Numbered from the stretch's first letter, positions 39,591 through 49,322 are shown. The stretch: 64,000 nt of DNA from Capnocytophaga leadbetteri (GCF_003054025.1 NZ_QBKG01000002.1:62001-126000); one strand, 5' to 3'. The notes: generated from the sequence alone by a model not told the origin. Numbers and translations are program-made.

Positions 39591-41282
39591 TTATTTCCAA
39601 TCTTTCTTCTTCGATGTTTTACCTATACCTGGGTTGAAGGTATTGGTAGGGTCAAGACTGTTGTAAAAGTTCTTAAGGTCATCGTTAGCGTGATAGAGGT
39701 GTCCTACATTGTGTTCAGCAGGATATTGAGCGCCGCGCTTGTCTAATAGTTTGAGCATCTCTTCTTCTATCTCTTCGCAGTTATACCCTTTCTTTATTAC
39801 GTAGTCTTGGTGAAATACGTGACACATAAAGTGTCCGTAGTATAACTTGTGCAAGATTTTGTTGTCAATTTCGGGCGGTAGTTTCTCAAACCAATCCTCG
39901 TCGTTACGACGCAAAGCAATGTCTAAAGCTACAATATCTTCCACCTCTTTTTCGTGTACTGAGCGATAGCGTATAGCGGCTGAAGCTACTGCAAAGCGCA
40001 ATAACATAGCGGCTTGAGCTAATTTAGCATCACACTCTATATAAGCCCCTTTACTACTGTCAGCAAACTCTTTTTTTAGATATTCGCGAGCCTCTTCTAC
40101 TCCTTTACCTCCCATTTTCAATACAAGATGATGCTCGTACTGATTGCGGTAGTCCCATAGTATTTGGGGCAAGTGTTTAGGCATCAGTTTAGAAGTTGCT
40201 TGCAAAAACTTCTCGCTGAAGTGGTTAGGCATAAAAGGCAGTTTTTTAGCTACACGGTCAGCCCACGCTTTCATAGCAAAAAGACGCGGTAAGTATTCTG
40301 TCCCTACATTTTTGATATACCAGAAAGTATCTTTTCCATATTTAGCAGCTATATCAAAAGCGGTGCGGTGTATATACTCTCCTGAGATAGGTATTTGTTC
40401 AAACGAACCCAACATATCTCGGCGTAGCTTGGTAAGTACAGCTGTGTCATTAGTACCTATATAGAATACGGCTGTATTTTTTTCAGCAGCGAAAGTATCT
40501 ACACGTACGGCAAAGATAGCTAACCTACCGGCGCTTCCTGAAGCTTCATATAGGCGAGCAGGGTCAGCGTTAAAACGTGCTGGTGTATCGGCATTTATCT
40601 GGCGTACGTGGTCGCAATAGTGGTGGTCGTGTCCTTTTTTACCAGTATTCTTAATGTCTTTAGTCTGGTATTTTCCTTCTTGCAGATTGGTCAGTATCTC
40701 TTTGGGGGTTTCGCCTAAGTCAATACCCAAGTGGTTTATAAGCTCTAACTTACCTTCAGCGTTTAGCTGGGCAAATAGTGCCATTTCGGTATAAGCAGGA
40801 CCTCGTTGTACTAACGAACCTCCTGAGTTGTTGCATACCCCTCCAATTACTGAGGCTCCTATGCAAGACGAACCTATCACCGAGTGTGGTTCGCGTCCGT
40901 AAGGCTTAAGTTCTGCTTCAAGGTGGTTTAGGGTCGAACCTGGCAAGCATACGGCTTGTTCAGCGTTTAATATTAGTTGTACATTGTCATTGCGCATAGT
41001 GTTGATAATCACTACATCGCGGTCGTAGTCATTCCCAAAAGGGTTAGACCCACCTGTGATGCCGGTATTAGCAGCTTGCGAGATGACGATTACATCAGCA
41101 GCCACACAAGCTTCTAATACTTGCCACTGTTCCCACAAGGTCGCCGGACGTACTACTGCTATGGCATTTCCCGTCCCAAAGCGGTAACCAGTACGAAATC
41201 TTTCGGTTTGTGCAGGGTCGGTCATTACGTACTTTGCGCCTACTATGTTGCGCAAGGTACTCAATAAGTTTTGTGTATTCAT
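39591..41282 (-). CDS. dld: D-lactate dehydrogenase (quinone-dependent, FAD-binding)
   Basis: Oxidises D-lactate to pyruvate and passes electrons to quinone at the inner membrane. N-terminal FAD_binding_4 domain with SQAANTGITGGSNPFG and SVIGSSCIGASVIGGVCNNSGG; then the Dld-specific membrane-binding domain (HLGIDLGETPKEIL; HHLVLKMGGKG) and a C-terminal HNVGHLYHA...NTFNPGIGKTSK cap. 563 residues, matching E. coli-type Dld. Its ATG overlaps the DUF5683 stop by 4 bases, so it is the last gene of the ybaB-parA-parB operon. Confidence 0.92.
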   Translation of the reverse strand: MNTQNLLSTLRNIVGAKYVMTDPAQTERFRTGYRFGTGNAIAVVRPATLWEQWQVLEACVAADVIVISQAANTGITGGSNPFGNDYDRDVVIINTMRNDNVQLILNAEQAVCLPGSTLNHLEAELKPYGREPHSVIGSSCIGASVIGGVCNNSGGSLVQRGPAYTEMALFAQLNAEGKLELINHLGIDLGETPKEILTNLQEGKYQTKDIKNTGKKGHDHHYCDHVRQINADTPARFNADPARLYEASGSAGRLAIFAVRVDTFAAEKNTAVFYIGTNDTAVLTKLRRDMLGSFEQIPISGEYIHRTAFDIAAKYGKDTFWYIKNVGTEYLPRLFAMKAWADRVAKKLPFMPNHFSEKFLQATSKLMPKHLPQILWDYRNQYEHHLVLKMGGKGVEEAREYLKKEFADSSKGAYIECDAKLAQAAMLLRFAVASAAIRYRSVHEKEVEDIVALDIALRRNDEDWFEKLPPEIDNKILHKLYYGHFMCHVFHQDYVIKKGYNCEEIEEEMLKLLDKRGAQYPAEHNVGHLYHANDDLKNFYNSLDPTNTFNPGIGKTSKKKDWK

Positions 41283-41881
41283 TTTTTTGATTTATAGGTG
41301 AGTGTTACTCCAAATTGCGGTTGAGTGAGGTAGTCGGTCTGTATATAGGGCTCTAAAGAAAGCCGTTCATCTACGTTAAATTGTTTCAAGTGGGCATCAA
41401 CGTTTGCCTCTATCACGTTTAGGGCATACATACCTATCCCTATAAGTATCGAAAGTTCTTTGTTACGCCTGTAAAACTGTATACCGCGGCGTAGCCCATC
41501 AGTGCTCAGAAGCGGTTGTCCATCAAGGTAAAACTCGTCATCAGTATACCCTTGCTGTCGTCGTTTGTAGGCAGTTAAATAGCGGTCGTACTCTTTAGAA
41601 TTTCGTATATAGAAATAGATAGGTGTGCCAATAGCAGCATACACTAAGGGTACTTTCCAATAGCTTTTGTTGTATATCTGCCCCAACCCAGGTATTACAG
41701 CTGAGTAAAAGGCAGCTTTGGCAGGTGATAAAGGGTCTGTATTCCACGTTATTTTGTTTAGGTTGTTTTGCATAACGGCTACCTGCATCGAGTCTGAAGG
41801 TATTGTCGCAACCTCCTCCTTTTGTGCATACGCCATACGCCCTCCTAATAGGAGAACCATTATCAAAATAACTTTATTCAT
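41279..41881 (-). CDS. DUF5683 membrane protein
   Basis: Signal peptide (ending GRMAYAQ) followed by SPAKAAFYSAVIPGLGQIYNKSYWKVP, the DUF5683 signature, and two hydrophobic segments (PLVYAAIGTPIYFYI; LSILIGIGMYALNVIEA). 200 residues. Commonly follows parB in Bacteroidetes, as here (8-base overlap). Function unknown; envelope location likely. Confidence 0.85.
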   Translation of the reverse strand: MNKVILIMVLLLGGRMAYAQKEEVATIPSDSMQVAVMQNNLNKITWNTDPLSPAKAAFYSAVIPGLGQIYNKSYWKVPLVYAAIGTPIYFYIRNSKEYDRYLTAYKRRQQGYTDDEFYLDGQPLLSTDGLRRGIQFYRRNKELSILIGIGMYALNVIEANVDAHLKQFNVDERLSLEPYIQTDYLTQPQFGVTLTYKSKK

Positions 41882-42806
41882 CTCTTTTGTCTAATAATCT
41901 TTGTATGCGCTTAAAATCTTCTTCAGAGTTAAAAGGTATCGTTAGGCTACCTTTTCCGTCTTTACTCATTTTTACGGCAACTTTTGTACCAAAGAAGTGG
42001 TTGAAAGTACTGATGTGCTCCTTTATATAAGAAGGCACTTCAGTTTTGCTACTGTTTTTGGGCAGACTTACACTAGCTACTTCAGTAGTTTCAGGGTTTT
42101 GAATGCGGCGTACTAATTCTTCGGTATCGCGTACCGAAAGATTATCTGCTATGATGCGTTCATATACTTCAGCCTGTTGTTCAGGGTTTTCTATTGGTAT
42201 GATAGCGCGTCCGTGCCCCATACTTATAAAACCATCGCGTATACCTGTTTGCACAATAGGTGCTAACTTCAGTAGCCGCAAATAGTTGGTGATGGTAGAG
42301 CGTTTTTTCCCTACGCGCTTACTCATTTGGTCTTGGGTTAGGTTTACTTGCTCTATTAGCTGTTGGTACGAAAGGGCTATCTCTATAGGGTCTAAATCCT
42401 GACGCTGTATATTCTCTACCAATGCCATTGTCAGCGAGTCGTTGTCATCGGCTATTCTGATGTAGGCGGGTATTGTTTTAAGTCCTGCCAATTTAGAGGC
42501 GCGAAAACGGCGTTCACCCGAAATAAGTTGATATTTGTTCCCTTCTTCTAATTTGCGAACGGTGATAGGCTGTACTACCCCTAATTCCTCTATAGACGAA
42601 GCGAGCCCTTGCAACTCTTCTTCGTTGAAAGAGGTACGTGGTTGGAAAGGGTTTGTCTCAATCAGGTCGAGCTCTAATTCTATAATATTTCCTACTATCT
42701 TATCGGCATTCTTGTCGTTGATAGAGCTAATCGTAGCTTCAGGACTGTTGCCGAAGATAGCAGATATTCCTCTTCCTAAGGATTGTTTTTTAGCAGGTTT
42801 CGTCAT
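41874..42806 (-). CDS. parB: chromosome-partitioning protein ParB
   Basis: CTP-dependent DNA clamp that loads at parS and works with ParA to segregate origins. N-terminal LGRGISAIFG helix for ParA contact, box GERRFRASKLAGLKTIPAYI (CTP-binding, arginines), ENIQRQDLDPIEIA and an HTH (LTQDQMSKRVGKKRSTITNYLRLL), then a C-terminal dimer domain. 310 residues. Overlaps parA by one base. No full parS palindrome was seen in the window. Confidence 0.95.
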   Translation of the reverse strand: MTKPAKKQSLGRGISAIFGNSPEATISSINDKNADKIVGNIIELELDLIETNPFQPRTSFNEEELQGLASSIEELGVVQPITVRKLEEGNKYQLISGERRFRASKLAGLKTIPAYIRIADDNDSLTMALVENIQRQDLDPIEIALSYQQLIEQVNLTQDQMSKRVGKKRSTITNYLRLLKLAPIVQTGIRDGFISMGHGRAIIPIENPEQQAEVYERIIADNLSVRDTEELVRRIQNPETTEVASVSLPKNSSKTEVPSYIKEHISTFNHFFGTKVAVKMSKDGKGSLTIPFNSEEDFKRIQRLLDKRDE

Positions 42807-43576
42807 TAGGCTGTCTTGTTTTTATCTATGATTTCTTGAGCTAAGTTGATGTGGTTAGTTGCCCCTTTGCTAGTAGCATCATAGTTGATGATAGTCTCAC
42901 CAAAGCTGGGGGCTTCACTTAGGCGCACATTGCGTTGTATAATGGTTTTAAACACCATATTGCTAAAGTGTTTTTGCACTTCTTCTACCACTTGGTTTGA
43001 TAGGCGCAAGCGTGCATCATACATAGTCAGTAATAGCCCTTCGATGTCTAAATTAGGGTTAAACGACTTTTGTACACTTTTGATAGTGTTCAACAGCTTG
43101 CCCAATCCTTCCAAAGCAAAGTATTCGCACTGTATAGGCACGATTACCGAGTTAGCAGCTGTTAGTGCATTTAGGGTGATGAGCCCTAATGACGGAGCGC
43201 AGTCTATTAGTATATAGTCATATTGGTCGCGTATGGGCGCTAAGGCTTTTTTAAGCATATACTCGCGCTCTTGTTTGTCTACTAACTCTATTTCAATGGC
43301 TACCAAGTTGATGTGGGCAGCTATCAAATCAAGGTTAGGAGAGCTAGTATGTATAATCATATCTTTAGCGTCCATAGTATGCTCAAGTAGTTCATAGGTG
43401 CCGTGTTCTATCGAATCTACATTGATGCCTAAACCCGAAGTAGCATTCGCCTGAGGGTCAGCGTCAATAAGCAATACTTTTTTCTCTAACACCCCCAATG
43501 AGGCTGCTAAGTTTACTGAGGTAGTAGTTTTTCCTACCCCTCCTTTTTGGTTTGCAATAGCAATTATTTTACCCAT
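42806..43576 (-). CDS. parA: chromosome-partitioning ATPase ParA
   Basis: Deviant Walker-A ATPase (MinD/ParA family) that moves ParB-bound origins. KGGVGKTTTSVNLAASL at residues 11-27 holds the signature lysines; LIDADPQANAT and LIDCAPSLGLITLNAL are the Walker B and switch regions. 256 residues. 12 bases downstream of ybaB. Confidence 0.96.
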   Translation of the reverse strand: MGKIIAIANQKGGVGKTTTSVNLAASLGVLEKKVLLIDADPQANATSGLGINVDSIEHGTYELLEHTMDAKDMIIHTSSPNLDLIAAHINLVAIEIELVDKQEREYMLKKALAPIRDQYDYILIDCAPSLGLITLNALTAANSVIVPIQCEYFALEGLGKLLNTIKSVQKSFNPNLDIEGLLLTMYDARLRLSNQVVEEVQKHFSNMVFKTIIQRNVRLSEAPSFGETIINYDATSKGATNHINLAQEIIDKNKTA

Positions 43577-43588
43577 TTGTTTTGTGTT

Positions 43589-43894
43589 TTAAAAGTTAAA
43601 CGGAAGCCCTTGTTTGGCTACAGCAGCCAGTGTGGCTTCGTTCTTTTCTGTAGCTTTGGCTATAGCCTTGTTTAGTGTAAGTATCAAAAAGTCTTCTAAG
43701 GCTTCTTTGTCTTCCAAAAGCGTATCGCTTATGCTAATTGATTTAATTTCTCTGTTAGCAGTGATGGTTACTTTTACGCTCCCATCAGCGGTAGATTCTT
43801 CCAAGAGTACATTGCTGAGTTGCTCTTTAGCTTCGTCAGTTTTTTGTTTAATCTCTTGGAGCTTACCCATCATATCCATCATATTTCCAAACAT
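43589..43894 (-). CDS. YbaB/EbfC nucleoid-associated protein
   Basis: Small dimeric DNA-binding protein. MFGNMMDMMGKLQEIKQKTDEAKE at the start and VTITANREIKSISISDTLLEDKEALEDF match the family. I start it at the ATG at 43894, since the promoter at 43919-43951 puts transcription start near 43914, inside the longer frame (from 43921). 101 residues. Heads the parAB operon, where it usually pairs with dnaX-recR; here it does not. Confidence 0.9.
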   Translation of the reverse strand: MFGNMMDMMGKLQEIKQKTDEAKEQLSNVLLEESTADGSVKVTITANREIKSISISDTLLEDKEALEDFLILTLNKAIAKATEKNEATLAAVAKQGLPFNF

Positions 43895-43918
43895 AGTATT
43901 CTGTTTTTTTTGAGGGTG

Positions 43919-43951
43919 CAAAAGTAAGCATTTTTTCTAACATCACACAAA
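43919..43951 (-). promoter_or_regulatory. promoter of ybaB-parA-parB operon
   Basis: Minus-strand TTTG at 43951-43948 and TACTTTTG at 43926-43919, spacing 21. It lies within the 3' end of the AspT-like gene. Confidence 0.65.
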
Positions 43952-45613
43952 AAATACAATCAATAATTGTGCTACCATTATTCGTAAGAAAGTAGTAAGA
44001 GGGTATACGCTTGCGTAGGTAAGGGCTGGTATTTCAGAGTTCGACATATCATTAGCAAAAGCCAATGCTGGGGGGTCAGTAGAAGCTCCTGAAAGCAATC
44101 CACAGATTTCCAAATAGTCTAATTTGCCTTTTATACGCGCAATAAGCGAAGTTACTAATAATGGTATTAGAGTGATAAGTACTCCCAAGCCCATCCAGTA
44201 AAGTCCATCGCCGTGCAATAAAGTTTCTATAAATTTAGCTTTAGCATCTAAACCTACACTAGCAAGGAATAACACAATACCTATTTCGCGCACCATTAGG
44301 TTGGCACTTTGCGATACGTAATGGGTCACTGAGAATTTTCCACCATATCTACTGATAAGTATAGCAACAATAAGAGGCCCTCCCGCCAAACCTAAGCGTA
44401 CAGCACCTGGTATACCTGGTATTGAGAAGGGGATAGAGCCCAATAACACCCCAAGAGTAATACCCATAAAGAGCTCTGCTATATGTGGGGTCTGTAGGCG
44501 GCGTTTAGAGTTGCCAAATTCTTTACTTACTAATTGTATGTGGGTTTCATCGCCTATTACGGTGATAGTATCACCAAATTGCAACTTAGTGTGGGCTGAA
44601 GGTACGAACTCCACTCCCGCACGAAATACGCGGGTTATAGTCACCCCAAAGCGTCTGCGCACATCCAATTCTCCTAAAGTTTTAGTGAAAATAGCACGTT
44701 GTGTTACGTTGATACGGCGCGAGGTGTAGCGCATATCTTTTTCATCAGGAAAATAATCAGTCATAGCTACACTATCGCCCATTAGCGTGAAGAACTTTTC
44801 ATTCTCTCTCTGGTTAGCTACTACTAATACCACATCGCCTTCTTCTATTAGGGTGTCAGCATCAGCTAAGAGTATTTCACCTTTTCGGCACATACGCGAA
44901 ATGGTAAAATCAAAATCGAGCGTCTTCTTAATAACGCTTAGTTTTTTGCCAAATAGAGATGGATTGGATACTTTGATAGCAAAACGATTGATAATTACTT
45001 GGTCTTTAGAATGCCGTAGTGAGTTTAATCGTTTTTCAGCTTCAATATTTACTTTGAAAATACCTCTTAAGCCCAACATCACAATGATAATACCAAATAC
45101 CCCAAACGGATAAGCTACTGCATACATAGTAGTAAGCGAGGGGGCATCTTCGCCAAACCTCTCAGCCAACGCAGCATTGGCAGCTCCCAAACCAGGCGTA
45201 TTAGTTACGGCTCCCGACATTATCCCTACTAAGGTACTCATATCGGTATTCGTAAGGTAGTGAATGGCAATTACCGTAGCCACACAGGTGGCTATTGATA
45301 TTACTGCCAACAGATTGAGCTTAATGCCTTCTTTCTTAAAGGCGGAAAAGAATCCTGGCCCTACCTGTAGCCCAATGGTATAGACAAAGAGTATAAGCCC
45401 AAATTCTTTAATAAAGTGCTGAATGTGAGTGTTTACCGTAAAACCCATTTCAGCCATAGCAATGCCCGCGAAAAGTACCCAAGCAATACCAAATGAGATG
45501 CCGAAAAATTTAACCTTTCCTAAGGCAACTCCTATCGCGATGACCACACTATACACTATCACAGTGTAAGCCACACTCTCGTGGTCGGCCATCAAGTTCC
45601 AAAGCCATTCCAT
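43943..45613 (-). CDS. AspT/YidE-type transporter with two TrkA-C domains
   Basis: Membrane transporter of the aspartate:alanine exchanger family. Two hydrophobic halves (residues ~10-190 and ~375-556) carry the AspT membrane duplication with GAVTNTPGLGAANAAL and the matching second half SGASTDPPALAFANDM, a conserved paired motif. Between them are two TrkA_C domains (about 205-285, 290-370) that sense ligands. 556 residues. The substrate (amino acid or organic acid) is not inferable here. Transcribed toward ybaB with a short gap. Confidence 0.85.
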   Translation of the reverse strand: MEWLWNLMADHESVAYTVIVYSVVIAIGVALGKVKFFGISFGIAWVLFAGIAMAEMGFTVNTHIQHFIKEFGLILFVYTIGLQVGPGFFSAFKKEGIKLNLLAVISIATCVATVIAIHYLTNTDMSTLVGIMSGAVTNTPGLGAANAALAERFGEDAPSLTTMYAVAYPFGVFGIIIVMLGLRGIFKVNIEAEKRLNSLRHSKDQVIINRFAIKVSNPSLFGKKLSVIKKTLDFDFTISRMCRKGEILLADADTLIEEGDVVLVVANQRENEKFFTLMGDSVAMTDYFPDEKDMRYTSRRINVTQRAIFTKTLGELDVRRRFGVTITRVFRAGVEFVPSAHTKLQFGDTITVIGDETHIQLVSKEFGNSKRRLQTPHIAELFMGITLGVLLGSIPFSIPGIPGAVRLGLAGGPLIVAILISRYGGKFSVTHYVSQSANLMVREIGIVLFLASVGLDAKAKFIETLLHGDGLYWMGLGVLITLIPLLVTSLIARIKGKLDYLEICGLLSGASTDPPALAFANDMSNSEIPALTYASVYPLTTFLRIMVAQLLIVFFV

Positions 45614-45677
45614 TTTTAATGTTTAATTTGATTGATTTTGTTATTCTATTTTGCTAATTTTTTACTTTGAAAATAGA

Positions 45678-45813
45678 CTGTCCAAAAAGTTTTTCGTGTA
45701 TGCTGACCATCACATCTCCCCCTTCGAAGGGGGAGGGGGGATGTTAATAATCATAGAGTTATGAAAATCTAATTTGTATTAATGTTTTAAGGTGAAAAAA
45801 ACTTTTTGGACAG
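45678..45813. repeat. 136-bp element bounded by a 17-bp inverted repeat
   Basis: CTGTCCAAAAAGTTTTT at 45678-45694 and its exact reverse complement at 45797-45813. In between is a C/G-rich palindrome (TCCCCCTTCGAAGGGGGA). It fills the space between AspT-like and pruA, and could be a terminator split by an insert or a small non-autonomous element. No target duplication was seen. Confidence 0.7.
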
Positions 45814-45829
45814 CTTTACTATTCCTTTA

Positions 45830-47455
45830 TTACCCCAAGAACGGATAACGATAATCTACTGGTGGTACAAAAGTTTCTTTGATAAGGCGAGGCGATACCC
45901 AGCGCAATAAGTTCTGTGCCGAACCTGCCTTGTCGTTAGTACCTGAGGCACGTGCGCCACCAAAAGGTTGTTGTCCTACTACAGCTCCTGTAGGTTTGTC
46001 GTTTACGTAGAAGTTACCTGCCGCATTTTCAAGGGCTTTCACCGCTTCGTCTATCGCGTAACGGCAAGTAGCAAATACCGCTCCTGTAAGGGCGTAAGCC
46101 GAGGTTTCATCTACTAATTTTAGCGTTTCTTCCCACTTAGCATCTTCGTATATATACACGGTTACCACAGGCCCAAAAAGCTCAGTTTCCATAGTGGTGT
46201 AATGCGGATTAGAGGTAACAATTACGGTAGGTTCTATAAAGTACCCTTTGCTCTTGTCGTAACTACCGCCTACGAATATTTCTGCATCTTTATCTTTCTT
46301 GGCTTGGTCTATGTATTTAGCCAATTTGTCAAAAGAATTTTCGTGAATAACAGCCGTGATAAAGTTCTCTAAGTTTTCAGGAGAACCCATTTTGAAAGAC
46401 AATACGTCTTTTTTTACCAATTCCAATGTTTCCTCAGCCTTCGATTTAGGTAAGTATACACGAGAGGCAGCACTACATTTTTGCCCTTGGTACTCAAATG
46501 CGCCACGAGTGATAGCCGTAGCTACTTGCTTTGCACAAGCACTTGGGTGGGCAAGGATAAAGTCTTTACCGCCTGTTTCACCTACTATCTTAGGATAAGT
46601 TCTGTAGTTATGAATGTTGTTGCCTATTTTCTTCCAAATATCTTGGAAAACATTGGTAGAACCTGTAAAGTGGATACCAGCAAAATGCGGACTAGCCAGT
46701 AGCGCATCAGTAATCATCGCTGCATCACCGTGCAGTACATTAATAACCCCATCTGGCAAACCTGCTTTCTTAAATACTTCTACTATCATATTAGCCGAAA
46801 ATACTTGCGAAGCACTTGGTTTCCAAATTACTACGTTACCCATTAGGGCAGCACTTGCAGGTAGGTTGCCCGAGATAGCGGTGAAGTTAAATGGAGTAAC
46901 GGCATATACAAATCCCTCTAATGGGCGATATTCTACGCGGTTCCATACCCCTTCTGACGAGTTAGGCTGATCGTTGTAGATATTAGCCATAAATTCCACG
47001 TTGAAACGCAAGAAGTCTATCAACTCGCAAGCAGAATCTATTTCAGCTTGGTGTACAGTTTTAGATTGTGCAATCATTGTGGCAGCGTTCATTTTAGCGC
47101 GATAAGGTCCTGCGATAAGGTCAGCAGCTTTCAAGAAGATAGCGGCGCGTTCTTCCCACGCAAGAGCAGCCCATTTCTTACGTGCTTCAAGGGCTACAGC
47201 TATCGCTTTTTCTACCTCTGCTTTGCTAGCGTTGTGGTAAACGCCCAGGCAGTGCTTGTGGTCGTGTGGAGGGTGTATCTCGCTCGTGTTGCCAGTGCGT
47301 ACTTCCTCACTGCCAATGTATAGCGGAGCATCTACACGGGTGTTCCATAATTCTTTGTAGGCTTTTAGCACCGCTTCGCGCTCAGGGCTACCTGGTGCAT
47401 AACTCTTTACAGGCTCATTTACAGCCTTAGGTACTCTAAAAAATCCTTTTCCCAT
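45830..47455 (-). CDS. pruA: L-glutamate gamma-semialdehyde dehydrogenase
   Basis: Oxidises glutamate semialdehyde (from proline via P5C) to glutamate with NAD. Aldehyde dehydrogenase motifs: KIVGETGGKDF with the general-base Glu and EYQGQKCSAASRVYLP with the catalytic Cys; N-terminal ATMIAQSKTVHQAEIDSACELIDF is PruA-specific. 541 residues, single-domain form (no fused proline dehydrogenase). Free-standing gene, with a strong terminator upstream at 47541-47586 belonging to the next operon. Confidence 0.95.
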   Translation of the reverse strand: MGKGFFRVPKAVNEPVKSYAPGSPEREAVLKAYKELWNTRVDAPLYIGSEEVRTGNTSEIHPPHDHKHCLGVYHNASKAEVEKAIAVALEARKKWAALAWEERAAIFLKAADLIAGPYRAKMNAATMIAQSKTVHQAEIDSACELIDFLRFNVEFMANIYNDQPNSSEGVWNRVEYRPLEGFVYAVTPFNFTAISGNLPASAALMGNVVIWKPSASQVFSANMIVEVFKKAGLPDGVINVLHGDAAMITDALLASPHFAGIHFTGSTNVFQDIWKKIGNNIHNYRTYPKIVGETGGKDFILAHPSACAKQVATAITRGAFEYQGQKCSAASRVYLPKSKAEETLELVKKDVLSFKMGSPENLENFITAVIHENSFDKLAKYIDQAKKDKDAEIFVGGSYDKSKGYFIEPTVIVTSNPHYTTMETELFGPVVTVYIYEDAKWEETLKLVDETSAYALTGAVFATCRYAIDEAVKALENAAGNFYVNDKPTGAVVGQQPFGGARASGTNDKAGSAQNLLRWVSPRLIKETFVPPVDYRYPFLG

Positions 47456-47540
47456 TGTTATTTTGTGTTTTAAGTTTGTTGATGTATTAAAAATTTTCGG
47501 CTAAGATACAACAATTATTTGAACCACCAAAATTTAAAAA

Positions 47541-47586
47541 GAAAAAACTTTGCCAAAGGCATAACCTCTGGCAAAGTTCTTCTTTT
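47541..47586 (-). terminator. terminator of the metal-uptake operon
   Basis: AACTTTGCCA / TGGCAAAGTT hairpin with T/A tails follows the stop at 47612 of the last lipoprotein gene; symmetric, so may also block the other strand. Confidence 0.75.
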
Positions 47587-47611
47587 GTTCTTTGTATTTT
47601 GTCTCTCCTCT

Positions 47612-48544
47612 TTACAAAAAGGTACCACTACTTTCAGGATTGAGGGTTGATGAGAGAATATCGTTTCGGTCTTTTTCGATTTCAGCTTTGGTCGCGCCAA
47701 ATTCGCGCATTGCATCTTCTATTTGTTCATCTTCTGCTATGATATCTGTATAGATATGAATAGGGATTTTCACTTCCATAACTTTATTAGCCGGAAGGGT
47801 ACTATAAGTTAATCCAGCGGGTTTGGTAGCGAAATAGCCTAACACAATTTGCAAATCGAAATTTACATAAGCTCTTTTGATTTCAAAAAAGCCTTTTAAG
47901 CCTATTTGCTCTTTACGGAGCACACCTTTGGGGGCATTGGGGTTATTGTCTATACCTGCCCCTCCTTTGATATACAACTCTTCAGGATTGGTATCGCGGT
48001 ATTTGTATCGCAAGGCTTCAGCTTGGGTAGGCACTGTAGTATTACTAGCTACTGCTGTGAAATTATCGGCGATAAAGAAGAATTGATAGTGATTAGGAGC
48101 CTGACCAGTAGTCAAGAGTGAGTTTATACGTTTGCCCTCTTTATCATAGAAGATAAGTTCTATTCCAGATAGTGATACTCCAGCTTCATCATTACTTCCT
48201 TCCCAACGGATAGCGGTAGAATTGTTGCTTGCGGGGGTAATAACGCCATTTTTGTTCTCAAAATAGAAATGTTGTACTGTTTTGAGGTATTTCACGGGAT
48301 AGTCGGGGTTACCGTGGAAATAGCCGTGAGAATGCCCTTTGGTAAATCGCACTTCAAGTTGGCTCCACTTAGCCATAAACTCTTCAGTAGTAACTGTGGT
48401 GGTAGAAGTTGTGGTAACGGTAGTAGTAGAAGTTTGAGTAGTAAGAGGGGTTACTTTATTATCATCTTTGCTACAAGCGCTAAAAGCAGTAGCCATCACT
48501 ACTAAAAGAAAAGTGTATTTTAAAAATTGATATATATTTTTCAT
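47612..48544 (-). CDS. His-containing lipoprotein of the metal-uptake operon
   Basis: Lipoprotein (signal MKNIYQFLKYTFLLVV..., Cys24 in AFSACSKDD). A Thr/Val-rich linker (TSTTTVTTTSTTTVTT) precedes a beta-rich domain with KGHSHGYFHGNPDYP, four histidines in 12 residues, a probable metal site. 310 residues. It is a paralogue of the next gene upstream: YKYRDTNPE, IGLKGFFEIK, and a final PIHIYTD-like strand line up with YEYQDTDPE, VGLKGIFHIK and PIEIK. Last gene of a four-gene unit with a TonB receptor. Metal identity unknown. Confidence 0.6.
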   Translation of the reverse strand: MKNIYQFLKYTFLLVVMATAFSACSKDDNKVTPLTTQTSTTTVTTTSTTTVTTEEFMAKWSQLEVRFTKGHSHGYFHGNPDYPVKYLKTVQHFYFENKNGVITPASNNSTAIRWEGSNDEAGVSLSGIELIFYDKEGKRINSLLTTGQAPNHYQFFFIADNFTAVASNTTVPTQAEALRYKYRDTNPEELYIKGGAGIDNNPNAPKGVLRKEQIGLKGFFEIKRAYVNFDLQIVLGYFATKPAGLTYSTLPANKVMEVKIPIHIYTDIIAEDEQIEDAMREFGATKAEIEKDRNDILSSTLNPESSGTFL

Positions 48545-48566
48545 CGTTTTTTTAATGTTAAAAAGG

Positions 48567-49307
48567 TTATTGTTTAATTTCTATGGGTAGTGTCATATCC
48601 GAATCTAATTGAAACGCATTAGAGTATTCCACTACATTATAAGGGCGCTCTTCTTGGTTTTGTGGGTTGAGCTTGTTAGCAGTGAGAAAGTGTGCTAACT
48701 TAATTCGCAAGGTATAATTGCCGGCAGTCGCTTCGTCTTTAATGTGGAAAATACCTTTCAGTCCCACAGGGTCGCGTAGTTCTGGGTGCTTTTTGTCCCA
48801 AGTGCGCAGGCGCAATTTTACCCCTTGTGTGCCGTAAGTGCTATTCTCAGGGTCAGTGTCCTGATATTCATAACTTACTACCTTGTTCATAGCGGTTACC
48901 ATCGCATCTCTTCCTTCTTTATTTTCAGGGTAATTTCCTTGAAATAACTGAAAGAAGTGTTGGTGAATAGGTGCCATTTCAGCAGTTACAAACTCGTGGT
49001 TCATACGCACTCCGTTGTTGTAATACACTATCTCGAACAGGTACTCGTGCCCTACTTGCCATTGTATAGGGCTATTGATGTCGTACACTATTCCCTTAGG
49101 CGACTTGTTAGCGGCACGCTCTTGTACTGCCTTAGTGCCTTTATCGGTGATGATAAACTGTACCTTGTCGGGCATATCGTGTCCTCTGTCTTTAGTCTCG
49201 TCAGTAGGTGGTTTTGGTTTACTATCGTCCTTACTACAGCCACTTACGGCAAAACACACTAAAATTATCATACTGATAGCTTTTAAATAATATGATATTT
49301 TTTTCAT
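48567..49307 (-). CDS. lipoprotein, paralogue, metal-uptake operon
   Basis: Lipoprotein (Cys24 in CFAVSGCSKDD), 246 residues. Contains MAPIHQHFFQLFQG with paired histidines plus GHDMPDK and GHEYLFEI, so several possible metal ligands, and the conserved YEYQDTDPE...VGLKGIFHIK block shared with the downstream lipoprotein. Spacing of 22 bases to that gene and 15 from the TonB receptor gene supports one transcript. I infer a surface or periplasmic metallophore/metal-binding role, not proven. Confidence 0.6.
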   Translation of the reverse strand: MKKISYYLKAISMIILVCFAVSGCSKDDSKPKPPTDETKDRGHDMPDKVQFIITDKGTKAVQERAANKSPKGIVYDINSPIQWQVGHEYLFEIVYYNNGVRMNHEFVTAEMAPIHQHFFQLFQGNYPENKEGRDAMVTAMNKVVSYEYQDTDPENSTYGTQGVKLRLRTWDKKHPELRDPVGLKGIFHIKDEATAGNYTLRIKLAHFLTANKLNPQNQEERPYNVVEYSNAFQLDSDMTLPIEIKQ

Positions 49308-49322
49308 TTTTTTTGATGTCTT

